From contig NW_027331831.1 in the NCBI RefSeq assembly GCF_033568475.1, positions 10,168,001 through 10,232,000 of the forward strand: a stretch of DNA of 64,000 nt. Reading direction: 5' to 3'. The stretch is from Henckelia pumila. Taxonomy: Eukaryota; Streptophyta; Magnoliopsida; Lamiales; Gesneriaceae. A program made the position numbers and the translations under genes. The notes beneath the pieces are model-generated. The model made no database searches. It saw only the letters and a program-made list of their open reading frames with translations, and had not been told where the DNA came from. Below are positions 22,601-36,116 of this stretch, in pieces (the stretch's first letter is position 1; each line of letters begins with the position of its first letter).

Positions 22601-25600
22601 CCGCAAATAGTAGTACTTCTGATTTATGAACACACCACTACAAAATTACGAAAATAATTCAGTATAGCATTGAACTTCAAAGAAATGAATACAGACTGAG
22701 TTACAGAAATTTTAAGAGTGAAACATGATAGACAACAGGTCAAACCTGCCTATAGCACCCAAAAGACACATGCAGAAGAGAACACTAAACAGTGTTAGTA
22801 TAAGTTTGTCAAGTTTCTTCTCTAGCGTGCTTCTTTTGGAAGGAATTTTCATGGAGTTCATCATAACCTGCATTTGCACCAAAGACACCACTGAAATGCA
22901 GAAACAAGTGACTGGTAGAATAGGAAAATGAGCCTCAAAGATGATAATTAGATACGAAAATACATAAAAATTGAGACATGACATATGGCACTTGATTATT
23001 CATCAATTGGAATGAAAAATTATCAAAAATCAGCAACTAAACGAAACCCTCCAATGATGAGAGTAACAAATGGCTAATATATACATCCTTCACCAGGAAA
23101 CCGTCAGAATACTCAACTAGAAAAATAAAAACGAAATAATGGACAAGACTTGAATAAAGTAAGAAATGTACCTTTGTCTCATGCCCTGTAAAAATAACTG
23201 TACCAACAATATACTCGGTGTTCCTCAAGTTACAGCCCTGAAACATGCAAAGATAGATTAAACTTAAACATACTGCAACTAAGTAGAAAGTAGCAAGCAA
23301 TTAACAGAATAGAAACTGAAAATTATAATTGGTATTTTCTAGGAATTGTTCCCAATTTCAATCCATATTAAGACAAATCAAGTGTTATCAATCATCGGAC
23401 TCTCGTAAAAAAATAATGCAATAAGAGAATGCAGCTAGCAACTTTATCAGATTTGTAGAAACATAATTCTTTTTATATACATTCGAACCACTGTTGGTCA
23501 TATTTCTCTTTATCGAGAAATTGATTCAACTCAAAACCTACTGAAACATGAATCAAATGAAAACAGATGATGCCAAAAATGGTCATGCCATACCCGTAAC
23601 AGAAGTTGATTTGGACTGAGCGGCAAGGTTTGTTTGTCAAGGATCAAGTTGCCAGTAAAGGTGTACAACGAATTGTTTGGTTGCTCACATTGTACCTCAC
23701 CTGCATTTAACAGACACATTTCATCAATATATAAACATGCAACAAGATTTTTAGGCAGTGGGTTACAATCACATTGATGCACATCATTCCCACAATGAAG
23801 ACTATTTACAAAGCATCACAAATCAACGAGGTTGCATTTGAAAACAAAATAGTCATTCAGAAATTTTTCGGTCCACAATATGGCAGATGACATGACATTT
23901 ATGTGTGTTATCACATGTTGTATCCTTATACTGAAAGTAAAGTACCTTTAAACTCAGCCACTTTCTCCGGTGTCACATAGTCCCAAGTCTTTTCTAATGC
24001 TTTCCTTATCTTCAAGTTAGTTTCTCCATCGAGATTTGCAGTCTGTAAAACAACCAAATATAGCTGATAATTGATGTGGATTCGTGGAAAGAGTAAAGAT
24101 AAATATTTTTGTTCTATTCCAAAAAGAGAAGAAACAGTACACCACCACGAACACAAAGAGAGCAAACCTCAATGTAGCAGACACCATCGGGGTTTGTGCT
24201 AGCAAGGAACAATAGATCAGCTGGGAAAAATCCATCTTGTTTCACCTTCAACCAGAAAAACGGTCTAACTTTCAGGTAAATTCAATGAAAAATAGTTCAT
24301 CCGAGTGGATTAAAAATTATCATCACTAGGTTTGATTTCATTCCATAGAGAATTTAAAGGTCATGAACATTTATCAACCAACTGAACTATTCAGAGTAAG
24401 AAGCAACAGTCAAGACTCAAGGAGACATAATTCATAATTGTGATTGGCAGCCGATACAAAAAAACATTATCTTCAATCAAATTTGAGATGTGTCATCTAT
24501 TGACTGCAGGTCGAATGAAATTAGCCATCAGAGCGCAAGGATACGCTTAGATTCATTTCCAGAAATATTCTATCTCTGAAAATAAAACAATAATAACTAT
24601 TTTCACTTTTTATTCCAAAATTGTAAATTCATCCCATTTTCACAACTATCAGCATGGTCATTACTTTAATTCAACTTTTTTATCACTCATAAAAAAGTCA
24701 TGAGTATTATATTACACCATATTCCTCGTTTAGAAACACCATACACTGTTAAGAAAACTAGAAAACCAAATGTACCACCAAATTCAGCAATATGATTTCC
24801 AAAATCACATTTCCAAAAACCTTATTCCAAAATGCCAAAAATGAAACCCCAAGTACAAATATATATGTTTTACCGTACCCATGAGTAAAGCTCTCATAAT
24901 CTAAACCTCTCAAGATAGTTAAGCAAACTCGTACACACAAACATTGTGTTGACTAGTTTTCAAGATCCCTAAAAGTTTTTAGGGCTATAATAGTGATACA
25001 GTAGTGATTAACCAAATATTTGACCTGGTGTGTAATCAAATGCACTAACAGTTCCCCACCAGAAACCCCCCTTCAAATTATCTAAATATTGCTGCTAACT
25101 TAAGGCCCCAGTGCATCATAATCTCCTGCAGAGACATAGCGCAATAACTTATGTATTTCTACTATCGAACATGAGCAGCCCAGACATTGCTACCTACATA
25201 CTACCAACAGCAGAGAAAAGAAAATACGAAGCTACTTAAAACATCAGAACCCAAATGATTTAGCACAAACAGTTAATACAGGGTATAAGGAAGGGAGATA
25301 AATAAGTTAACCTTACCTTGACTATGTCTCCAACCTGCAGCTTCTTCCAAGGGATGGATACCCATTTCTGATCTTGCAACACTTCGATGCTGGAATTATT
25401 GATTGCCATATCATTTTGGAAACGTTTCTGCCATGCATAAATGGAAAAAAAATAGAAGCGGGAAGAGGCATGGAGAACCTTCAGAACAAGATGTATATAT
25501 TGTAAAACACCAAAGAGATAAAATGATATGATTCTCACCCAGTCCTCCCACGCTTCTTTGATGAGAGATACAAGAAGCACCAAGGTGAGTGGAAGCACGT

Positions 25601-27942
25601 TTGTTATAGGACTCACAGGACTGCATGAAAACAAAGGTTCCTCATAAATGTTGCATTTAACAACCATGGAAGTCATTGTTAAGATAAACTTCTTGCTTCA
25701 AATGATCTTATGCAGCAACTTTTCACACAGGTCAATCAACAAGAAAACTAATGCACATAACTAGGAAAACAACTGAGAACCTAGAATTGCACAAAGAAGG
25801 CAATACAAGTAAAGGTATTTTAGACAATAACCAGAATGCACAGCATAGTTTTTTAAACATAACATGTGCGTAGACAAGCTCTCTCCTCTTCAGCTGAAAC
25901 AACAAATTAACAGAACCTTTTCAGACACATAGAGCAAAATGTTGTATTGACACATATTACAACATCATTATATTGGCAATCACCATCCACATCCATGCAA
26001 CAGAAAATCCAACAAACTTGAAGAGAATACACATTTTTTAGCTATATCACATCTCAGATTAACCAGTTATCTCTACACAAATGCCAAAAAAGTGCTAGAT
26101 TGGCCTCACCAGCCTCTCCACGAATTGTTGCATTCTATATAGCAAAAAATCAGTATATGGAGATCTAAACATTCCTCAATTCAGTCAATTGTGATGCCAA
26201 AAATACTCAAATTGTTTATATCATCTTTTATGGAACTTTTGGTGATCTAAACTGTATTACAGGAACATACCTGACTGGAGTGCATGACAATATTGATATC
26301 ATGAGAAAGTAGAGATTAGCCACCCGTCTGAACTGTCAGCATAAATTAAACAAGAGGAAACAGGTATTACAAACTAAATCACCAGGAAAATGAGGTCTCA
26401 TATTTCTTTTTTGCTAAGCAGGTCACTAGATGAAGGATTAAAAAAAAAACTTCATTCTAAACAGTCAGCAACTATGTCAACATAAATTCTTATCTAGCAG
26501 ATGCCGAGCTTAGAATTCAATTTCATTACATAGAATGGTAAAAATTTATTTATTTATAGATTTTACATTGTCATCTATAAGTAGAAATTATAAGGCTCCA
26601 AAATGTTCTATATGCACTATTCTCTACAACAAATGCAGTTAACTGATAAGTCAACCTTCTACACGTATCTCAAATTTAGCTAGTCTTTTTACCTGTTTCC
26701 CTGGATGGCAGCTAAAAATAGATCAATTGAACCAATATTTCATTCCACCAAGGGACCTCATCTCCAGAATTGTTTAAAAAAACTAAGTCGGATTGAAAAA
26801 TACTGTTCAAGAGAAAAATGTGAGCCCAACGGATTTAGTGCAACTGCAGTCCTAATGCCAAGTTTGTGGATTGATTTTAAATCCTTCTGAAACCAATATA
26901 CAGGTAAACGAATAAATTAAGTATTGAGGACAAAGTCATTTCAAGGTTGCACATCATTGTGAAGCAGATAAATGCTAACTGGTATTCATGACAAACTCTA
27001 ACGTTCTATAACAAGTTACTCTTTTGAAAAATAGTGCAACATTATATTACCTGCTCAAAAAGTCCCTTTGGTAAAAATGTAAAGACATCATACTTCGTAG
27101 TAGACACAGAATTTCCCTGAAAATCAATTATGGAACTAATCAGATCTAATTACAGAAATTATTCACACCAGATTGGATCATTGGAGACAATATCAGGATT
27201 AACAAGGCGAACAGGTTCCCTAGAGCCTCAGGATGCAAGGTAAAATCTGTTCATCATCAAAGCAACATGTGCTAAAACATGAAAATTCAAAATCTAATAG
27301 GGCGAAGAAAATTATATCACATAGATTTACAAACTATCAAACATTAATATAAGAAAATAAGAAACATATATATTTGCCAATGTATAAGCAAATATGAATA
27401 TTATTACGTTGCATTCTCCTTGGATTCGCCTGCATTATAAGAATCACAACTTATATATACACAGAGAATGTGTGCCCTCTGCCTCAAACTCTGATGCATA
27501 GCTCATGTGTCCGTCTCGAATGTGATATGCTCATTAGTATACATCTAAAATTTGAATATAACGGATCAAACTCCAGCTAAAGCTCAAAATAATAGTTCAT
27601 TCATTATTCAAGTTTCTGGGTTTGTGCGATGCGATTGGCACCCATAAAAATGAACTCACCTACGCATTGTTGACTACAGAAAGTTCACACACACACACAT
27701 ATATATATAGAAATAAATCAAGAGCAGGTGATGAAATAAAAACAAGTAAACAATCCTGCAACTATAACCTTGAATTGAACGAGGGTATTTGCATCACGAT
27801 CGTTGCAGAAAACCATTCTATGACCTGGCGCCTGCGGCTGAACCTTGCCAAGGCGAACCGTACGAGACGACGAGACACCGTTCGCCGTCGGAGAGCCGTC
27901 CCCCCCGCCGCCGCCCAATCTAGATCCCCTCCATCCGGCCAT
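16619..27942 (-). CDS. ALA3: Phospholipid-transporting P4-ATPase (flippase), ALA3-type
   Basis: 27 coding exons on the minus strand: 27769-27942, 27051-27116, 26271-26332, 25539-25620, 25317-25427, 24168-24245, 23946-24042, 23594-23700, 23172-23237, 22746-22867, 22556-22637, 22370-22447, 22169-22285, 21819-21965, 21638-21742, 20826-20968, 20623-20724, 20474-20537, 20174-20386, 19601-19766, 19442-19521, 19123-19362, 17961-18182, 17718-17885, 17208-17567, 17021-17127, 16619-16925. They total 3666 nt and 1221 residues, close to Arabidopsis ALA3. Visible motifs: PISL before the fourth membrane segment (exon 12), phosphorylation site DKTGT (exon 14), KGAD (exons 18-19), LTGDK (exon 20), GDGANDV hinge (exon 23), then the C-terminal membrane segments. 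The start at MAGWRG is followed by the family pattern [14 protein letters not shown]4-ATPases move phospholipids to the cytosolic leaflet with an ALIS/CDC50 partner; ALA3 acts at Golgi-type membranes. No lesion seen. Confidence 0.94.
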
Positions 27943-29275
27943 TTTCTCTCCCTACAGTTGGTCCGATCGAACCGGACTGAGGTGCATAAACCCCTAAATA
28001 CTTACGAAAGATAGGGAAGGGATTGGAATAAACATAAATATCTGAAATTTAGCGACGAAGAATACAAACGAAAATTGTAGCAGTTGTCGATGGTTGAATT
28101 GTGCAATGCGAATGAGGGGAGGGAGGAGAGGGGGTTTGATTATACAAGAAAATTTAATTTAATCCGCGTAAAACAAATTTAAGATTCAACCACGCGAAGA
28201 TCGGCGCGTGTTGGAAAACGGTTTAATGAGATGGAGATGGTTTTTGGCCGAGGTTAGCTATGCGTGGTTTGAACGCGGAAGAAGTGAGGGTGGGCTAATG
28301 ACAGGGAAATGATTGTCAGTGATGGATCTCCGGGAAGGAACGACGTCGTTATTTTCTGGTTAGAAAATTTTGAAATATTCAGGGTGGCGATGTTTGACTT
28401 GGCAGTTGATAGAATAATTCCTCTCATATATATGTTGGCTTAATTCCAACTAGCTCCTTTGATCATATTTATTTTTACCCTCCTATTATTTTATCTCCTG
28501 CAATTATAGGTAAAAATAATAATAACAATAATAACTCTTTTCTATTGTTAGTTGTACACATTTTAACAAAACGTGATATTTCATCGGGGTCGAAAAATCT
28601 CATATAAGTACTGACGTTCATCATAAGTATTATATTGGTGAGACTAAGTTTTTTAGTACTTTTTTGGATGCAAAAACAAGTAAAATTGTGATTTCATAGC
28701 ATTTCTTAATATGGGAAGTAATTTATACAAGTAAGTAATTCCATAGTTAAGACAAAATTATAGCAAACATAAATAGAAAACGAGTACTTTTTGAATTTTC
28801 TTCTCTCAATCTTCCTTTTCTAGAAAAGACAATTCAACTAAACCCCACTTTAATTTTTAAAAACCCTTTGAAAAATGAACGTTTAAATTGTGCTTCGTTT
28901 GGAAGGCTAATGAATATATGTTGATCCCATAAAGAGTATATCAATTCTATCAGATCCCTGGATGGCTGTAACGTGCAAGAAGAAATTAAGCTTGAATTGT
29001 TTCTTTTCAATGAACTCCAAGTTTCTCACTACACCAAATTGCAAACATAGTACAACAAATAAAAGCTTATAACGAGAGAAGCGTTTCACAACTCTCAAAA
29101 TCAAACTATCATGGCCGCCGGGAGACTCGAGCAATCTGCTTTAACACGTAGCCATTTCACGTATAAGATAGATAGACGTGGAAACATATTCGGCTTCAAG
29201 AAACATGCATGCTGTCCGCTGCATTCTTGGTGGCGTTTTGTTTTTGTTTTTGTCTTTTTCTATTATTTGTGTTAA
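27943..29275 (-). promoter_or_regulatory. Flippase upstream region and 3' flank of the bHLH gene
   Basis: The first 100-200 bp beyond 27942 should be flippase 5' UTR and promoter. The rest is AT-rich spacer, with the bHLH 3' UTR expected near 29000-29275. Both genes run in the same direction. ORFs on either strand here have no domain. Confidence 0.45.
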
Positions 29276-31651
29276 TCATGATGGTCGTTCGAAGCCGCCA
29301 CCAATCTGCATGTGTAGCCATTCTGGTGATGAATCCCTTCCGTATTCCCTTGTACCTTGAGACACGAATGCCATGCCCGGCGTTTCAAAGGCTTGCTGAG
29401 AGAACTTCACAAATTGAAAAAAATGCGATAGTCATGCTGAAGAACAGAGGCAAATTCCAACGAAGGTTGAAGCTAAATGGCATATAGGAAATTTGAAATA
29501 GCCTATAGTTCAGGAGAAAATTCAGGCAGTTGATAGCCATGCTACAAGAACACTTACATCTTTTGATGGATAGGATCCATCAATACCTACTCTCGAATTA
29601 ACTGCTTCAAGCTTCATCGACAGAAACTGGGAGACAAGTGAACTATGAGTTCGTTTTTCAAGTGAGAACATTCTTAAAATAAGTTAAAATCAAAGCACCG
29701 ACGCCATACATTCAAGGGACTACGCTTTGGACAGAGGGGGGAGAAACGATTTACCTCAACCTGACGTTGTAACGACTGGATATAATTAATTATCTCATCG
29801 AGCACCAGTGCTTTGCCAATTACCTGAACCAAATGAATCTTCTTATCATCTTGTCATTTCAGAAAATATGAGTGTAGTATCCGCAGTATCGACCCACAAA
29901 GAGAAAGATGGATAATAATTACTTTCAAAAATGCAAAACCACAATTTTTTGCATATCCTTGAAACGCCAATATAAGATGGAATCATGGAAAGAATCAGAT
30001 AATCTGAAAACAATGCCAACTTTTACATATCTAGCTACTTCGTCTATTAAGAGCATTTGCAATGTATCTAGAACAGTCTCCGAACTTCGGAAAGTTGTTA
30101 TCACTCTTATATGCGCAAATGAGTGAGAATCAAACTTGAACCCATGAAAAGACAACTATTGGTATCTTATGGTCAGATACCCATGGTAGGTATATCAATA
30201 TTCAATCACTATAAATGAGCATGGAGTGGAATTATGGATATCAAAATAGATCAACAGTCGCATGCATAAGATTTCCCGAGAAGCCCGACATTCATATCAA
30301 ACAGATTAATATGTCCATGTGCTACACGAATTTCAAAATCAAATGAACAAGGAAAAAAGTAACAAAATATATTTAAATGAAATGATACACGTATTCAATC
30401 AGATGACGAAAATTATCCCAAGATGTTGGAACTCACTTTATTACAACCAGGCACAAGATCTTGAAGGATTTTCATTCTCTCACTTATTTTTTCTCTTCTA
30501 GCCTGTACCAAGAGGAACCGACAGGTTAAAAATCACTCATAAAATGTACATTTACCATGTATCAACTTCATCAAAAATGGTGGAGCAGAACCTAGGTTTG
30601 AGATGCTCATAACATAATAGACTATTTTTAGGCTCTTGTTAGGTTTCAACAATCCACACAGCATAATAGACGTCTTGACTAATAGGCGTCGTCTAGCTTC
30701 TTATCCACCCTAACTTAACTAATAGTTGGTAACAATCAATAGCATAGAACTACAAAAATGGTGTTACATCTCTTAAATGTTACTACTTAAATAGAAAGGT
30801 GATGCATCCATTACCCTTTCAGCTAAACTGTGACTATCAGTAGCTTGACCTCTTCTTGCTCGGACGTGAATATAATCTTGCTTCGGTTGTTCAGCTGCTT
30901 TAACTGCACTTTTCTCCGTTGCCTTGCCTGAATTCACAACACCTTCCCTTTGAGCTTTATTTTCGCCATTCCCATTCGAAACGCCCTCTGCCTTCAACCT
31001 CTTACCATCTCCTTCATTCTGCACACCCACGCAACGAAAATAATGGGCTAATTTCATTTCAACAATTGAAGCAAGTATATCACATTACCCTGGAAGTTGC
31101 AGCTACATACATAATTAAAAATTATATATTACAATATACATCACAAATATAAATTAATATTTAATTTGTGAACTCAGAAATATTAATTATATATCGACCA
31201 AAACGTTGATTTGAACAAAATTTTGGATTCAAGCACATTTTCCAAACTACCAAGTTGAAAATGGAGAAGCTCTGCATTTATTTCAATAATTAATTCATTA
31301 TTTTTTTTTATGCTCAATATAACGGCCAAGTAAATTGATTTGCTCTGGTAATGATAACTTGAACTCAGAAAAGCTTAAATTTCACTACCAAACATATAAA
31401 TAAAATAATGGTACCAAATTGTCTCCCTCGCTGTTACTGGTGGAAGCACCTCCTTTGGCGCATTCATCTTCGTCGCGGCGTTTCTTCGAACTATTATGAT
31501 TGGCTGGACCACGATTCGATCTCTGGTCCATCCCCGTCGGATCCATTGCCAGAGCATACGACGTCGCATTGACGTGAAAACCCGGCCAGATCTCCGAGAA
31601 ATTGTAAGCACCTCCGGCCCCGTCATTCATCATTGCCCCCTGCGGATCCAT
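29276..31651 (-). CDS. BPE: bHLH transcription factor, BIGPETAL (bHLH31) / bHLH79 type
   Basis: Six exons on the minus strand: 31415-31651, 30815-31018, 30437-30502, 29755-29823, 29558-29626, 29276-29404. All junctions are in phase 0, giving 774 nt and 257 residues. The start at [10 protein letters not shown] is the first in-frame ATG and matches the family's MDP start; YNFSEIWP follows as in BPE. A serine- and lysine-rich linker with KKRR precedes the DNA-binding domain: [18 protein letters not shown] (basic region, with the H-E-R contacts for E/G-box), helix 1 [18 protein letters not shown], loop, helix 2 [21 protein letters not shown]. The C-terminus QQAFETP...[15 protein letters not shown] resembles BPE more than bHLH79. 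It should be a nuclear dimeric regulator of cell expansion; Arabidopsis BPE limits petal size. The last exon could instead begin nine bases later (CAG/CAAGCC), also in frame. Confidence 0.9.
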
Positions 31652-33303
31652 CCCCGGGCCCGACGAATTCAGCGATGCTGGTGTTAGTGTTGATAGATAT
31701 ACATACAATAATGTTGTGTGTATAGTCGGGTGTGGGTAGGGGAACAGGAGGGTGGATCCTCCTCCTCCTTTCCGTGGAGAGGGGAGGTGCGTAGTGTACC
31801 CACTGGCGTACAATAGATTCTGAGAAGCAGAGCGAGCGAAGGAGAGAGATCTTGGGAGTAGAAAAGAAGTGACTTTTGAGTGAGCTTTTCTCGGAGTGTC
31901 CAGTGTATTAAAAGCTTCAGGTTGTGCTATTCTACGACTGGCTCATCTACACCGAGGATTTTTTTTTTTTTTTGAAAGAAAATTTGAAATAATATATTTT
32001 AAATGATATGTAATATTTGAAATGTGTTATGATTACGATAGAATTGATTAATTCAATATATGGTGTAATTGAAATTTTCTTAGATTTTGAATATCCAAAC
32101 AAGTGAAGGGAGTTTGAAAATTCACTATTTCGACCGTCATCAATACAAACATAACTCTAATTTGCATTTGAATGAAATGATTTGATTTCAAAAAAAAAAT
32201 TTGAATTGTGGAAAGATTGAAAAATAGCTCGAGATATGAGTATGTCTCGTGTAAGACGGTTTTATGGATATAAATCGCATATATCTAAAATAAAAAAGTA
32301 ATACTTTTGACATAATAAAAGGTCGTATTTATCATGATCATGCTCAAATAAAAGATTTATGTTACAAAATTGACGTGTGAGATCGTTTTATAGTAGTTTT
32401 TGTGCGCGGATATATGTCGTTAATTTGAAATATATCACAATTATAACTATTGAAAATATTTAACTTGATGCACAATGGATTTGATATTAATACAACTACT
32501 GATTACTAAAATGAATTTGAAGAGTTGATTTATTATTGTTGTTGTTCTTGTTCTTAACATTGTCGTTGTTACTTGTTATATTAGAATTACTATATTAGCA
32601 TAGCATATAAACAACTTATTTATAATTTCCAAATAAATTTTTATCATAAAATTCAAAATATGATAATATATATTATAAAGGAAAATAAACAACTAATATG
32701 TGCGTGTTTGTATGTTATGTATACATTATTGTGTATTTGTGTATGTGTATATATGGCTCCTTTACTCCATTCCCAAGTAGTGTATGGACCATTATAGGAA
32801 TTGAAGTCTACCAAACTTGACCTACATGGACCACCTCCTCTGTTATGTCCGCCGTCGATGATCGGTCACCGAATTATGATGAATAACAATAACAAACGTA
32901 AAAGATAGCAAATTACATACGTACATTTATAATAATGTGTGATAAAGTTGAAACGTACGTGGCAGCTCAACAATAATAATAACCAAAAATTTTAGGAAGT
33001 TTTCAAATAATTAGCATATCGTTAAGTGTCTTGGTAATAAAATCGTGTGGTTTGTAATAATTAGATGATATCTTTAAGTCATTATCTTAAGGTTGTATCA
33101 ATTAGTCCATATTCATGCTCACATGTCTACGGAAAAAATCATGGACATCGTGTAATTAAGAATAATATGAATTGTTGGATGTAACAAATATACTTGTATG
33201 ATACTCAGAAAGGATAGGTCGCACACAATCACTACTAACGGCTGGAATCTCCATCTCGCACTTGTTTGTTCAATAGATTTGAAAATATATGTATTTTTTT
33301 TAA
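31652..33303. other. bHLH upstream region and gene-free spacer
   Basis: About 200 bp beyond 31651 is CT-rich on the transcribed strand (many TCTC runs), typical of a plant 5' UTR, with a TTTTAATA-type element near 31910 as a possible promoter. The remainder is AT-rich spacer with one copy of a dispersed repeat (32240-32405). No gene. Confidence 0.45.
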
Positions 33304-33485
33304 GGGTAATGTTACATGTACACGGAGGGTTACACGTTGGGTTACACAATGCACTTGAAATTACATGATTATCCTACATGCATTTTTGAAAGATTTCTTC
33401 CAAATAAAGTGCAGGGATAATCATGTAATTTAAAGTGCATTGTGTAACCCAACGTGTAACCCTCCATGTATATGTAGCATTACCC
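33304..33485. mobile_element. Foldback MITE, 182 bp with terminal inverted repeats of about 70 bp
   Basis: The left arm starts GGGTAATG and contains GGAGGGTTACACGTTGGGTT (33324-33343). The right arm is its near-perfect complement and ends CATTACCC at 33485. Only about 40 bp of unique sequence lies between the arms. The target duplication is ambiguous because the left flank is a T run, so the superfamily is not assigned. Confidence 0.9.
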
Positions 33486-34639
33486 ATTTTCCAAAACGGT
33501 AGGTCTTACGTGTCATTGGTACTTATCTATTAGACGTGTCGAATATATGGTGAAAAATAATATTTTTTTACATAAACAATATTTTTTTAAAAGTTTGGTC
33601 GGGATCTGTTTCACAAAATTAACCAGTGAGACGATCTCATAATAATTTTTTGTTTTTAAAAATAGATGTAGAAAATCAATTTTTCAATAAAATATTATTA
33701 TTGTTTTTTTTTGAAAGAATTATTATTGTTTATCATCCAACGTTTTTTGTTTCATTAAAATATACTGAATAAACCTTAAAATACAACATTGTTAGAAAAT
33801 AATTTTATATTTGAATAAAATCTAAATCCATGATCGATCCTCCGTATCAAATGATGAAGATACGATAATTTTATGATGATGAGATCTCAATAAAAACATA
33901 TGGAATAGAGATCTGAACTCATAGTTATGACCGGAAAGATTTATAAACTTCAATTGCCTTATTTTCAATTTACCTCATCATAAATTAGTAAATAAGAAAA
34001 CAAGTCTGTACACGATATAATATTTGTATTTAAATTTGATGTTGTCATTATAACTTATTATTTGGGGTTCACTTTTGTAAGATAAACTCATTAACACATA
34101 TAATTAAAGAGTTGGCCTTTTGTAAGACGAGTCAATCATGTTCATATTTATTAAAGAGTTTTACATGTGACATGAAAAGTAATACGTTATCATGGATAAT
34201 CCAATTAAAAAACTCATATCACAAAATTTATCCGTGAAATAATTTTGCAAGAGTTTTGTGATAATTAAATGTGTAAGCTCAAGTGATTATGTTCCAACAA
34301 ATATTTTCATGATATGAGATATGTTTGATGCAATTTATAATAAATGTACACAAAACAATCTTCATAAATTTATTATTTTTTTTTTAGACGAAACACAATC
34401 TTCATAATTAGTAGTTCGAGAAGGGTCTACCGACGAAAGTTGACTATGATTGTTGGGACTAATGATTACGGGTGTCTATGTTGAAAGGTTAGTGATAATT
34501 AATGATATCTTGGGACTCGGGATTTTGCGCTTTTAGCATAATATTAATCAAATTGTTATGTGATATTGACAGATAATGAATGCACCATCATTTATTGGCC
34601 CACGTTTTTTGATCATATATATATATATTCTATTTAATA
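33486..34639. other. Gene-free AT-rich spacer
   Basis: Nothing gene-like. It holds two copies of a dispersed repeat with the core ACAAAATTNACC..GTGAGACGATCTCA (about 33588-33650 and 34185-34262). Confidence 0.6.
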
Positions 34640-35253
34640 CAGGGATGACAAAACTCAATTCAACTTGTCAACTCGAAACGAATCGACCCAAAAATTATTG
34701 GGTTGAGGTTGGGGCTTTTTGGTTCGGGTCGAATCGGCTTGACCCAAAAATTAACCCGAAAAAATTAATCGGGTTGAGTTCGGGTTAACCCGAGATGACC
34801 CGAAATTTTTTATATTTTTTTTATATAAAACTAAGAAAGATTTGCTACATTTTTATACATTATATGTTTGAAAAAAATAATTTATTGTATATTGATATAA
34901 TAGATTTTCGTCATTTAATGTTTATTTGTATATATTTTTTTAAATATTTATTTTTGTAGTAAGTATATTTTAGATTTTCTACAACTAGACTTTTAAATTT
35001 AAATTATATATAAGCTTAAATTTTGTTATTATGTGATTAAATTAAATATTACTATTATTATTATTGTATGTCTTATTTTTTATTTAATTATTTTGTTAAA
35101 AAAATTAAAAATAAAATCGGGTTGGTTCGGATTGATCAGGTTAGTCGGGTTCGGGTTTGTCATTTTCGGGTTGGTTCGAGTTGAGAAATTTTTAAAAAAT
35201 ATTTTCGTCAAACCCGACTCAAACCCACCGGCTCATCCGAATTGACACCCCTA
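34640..35253. mobile_element. Non-autonomous hAT-like element, 614 bp
   Basis: Ends are CAGGGATGAC on the left and, read inward from the right, TAGGGGTGTC. Both are rich in CGGGTT / AACCCG motifs. The flanks are ATTTAATA (34632-34639) and ATTTAATT (35254-35261), an 8-bp target duplication with one mismatch, as expected for hAT. No transposase. Confidence 0.75.
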
Positions 35254-35668
35254 ATTTAATTGTATGCCTAACAAAGCATCATCGTTTGCCCCTTTCCCAA
35301 TTCCCAGCTGATATATAGTTAAAATTTTGAAATTGTTTTTCAGGTGATCCATTCAATTTTTTTCTAATGATGAACTAAGATAGGTATAAGATATAAAATA
35401 ATCATAAAGGTACAACAAATATCGTTTACAACGATTTTTACAACAATCAAATCGTGAGATTTTGTTATTATATCGCAAGATTTGTATTCAAAGTAAGTAT
35501 CACGAGATTTTGATAAATGAAATATATTTATTGAATTTTTTGTGTTGTATAAATTGATGTACACATTTCGTTATACCTATAATATTACTCTATAATATAT
35601 ATGAAATGAGTCAATGGATGATAAAATTGACGAAGAGCAAGAAATGGATGAACATTATGCATTATCGG

Positions 35669-36116
35669 CTAGGGGTGGTATATCTTATCGAAAAACGTAT
35701 ACCGTAAATCGTATCGAAAATTATGCTATAAAATTTTTTATACCGAACATTACGGTATACTGAAAAATTTCGGTACATATAATTAGCATACCGATTATAC
35801 CAAAATTTTACAGTATATCGAGATTTCGGTACGGTGTCAGTATATATCGTTTTATACCAAAAAAAACTTTTATATTTTTAAAAAATATAAAAAATTATAA
35901 ATTCATTGTTTAAAAATATTATATATTTTTAATTTTTTTATATAATGTTTCGATATATCGGTGTACCGGTATATACCTAAATTTTCACATTTCATATCGT
36001 TACCGTACGGAAAAAGTCAGTATAGTTATCATACCATAACAAAAATTCGATAAATACGATATTTTTCGATACGATAAACTCGGTATGCCGAAAATTCGAT
36101 ATTTTTTCTCATCTTT
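35669..36116. mobile_element. hAT-like MITE, about 450 bp
   Basis: Starts CTAGGGGTGGTAT and is full of degenerate ATCG/CGGTAT inverted motifs, e.g. TTATCGAAAA near the left and CGATACGATAAAC near the right. Possible flanking duplication ATTATCGG (35661-35668) versus ATTATCTA (36117-36124), 6 of 8 matching, so an old copy. The right boundary is less sure. Confidence 0.5.

Noticed and set aside
29178-29487. Plus-strand ORFs of 60 and 92 codons
   Set aside because: They are antisense to the last bHLH exon, which has a clear family C-terminus.
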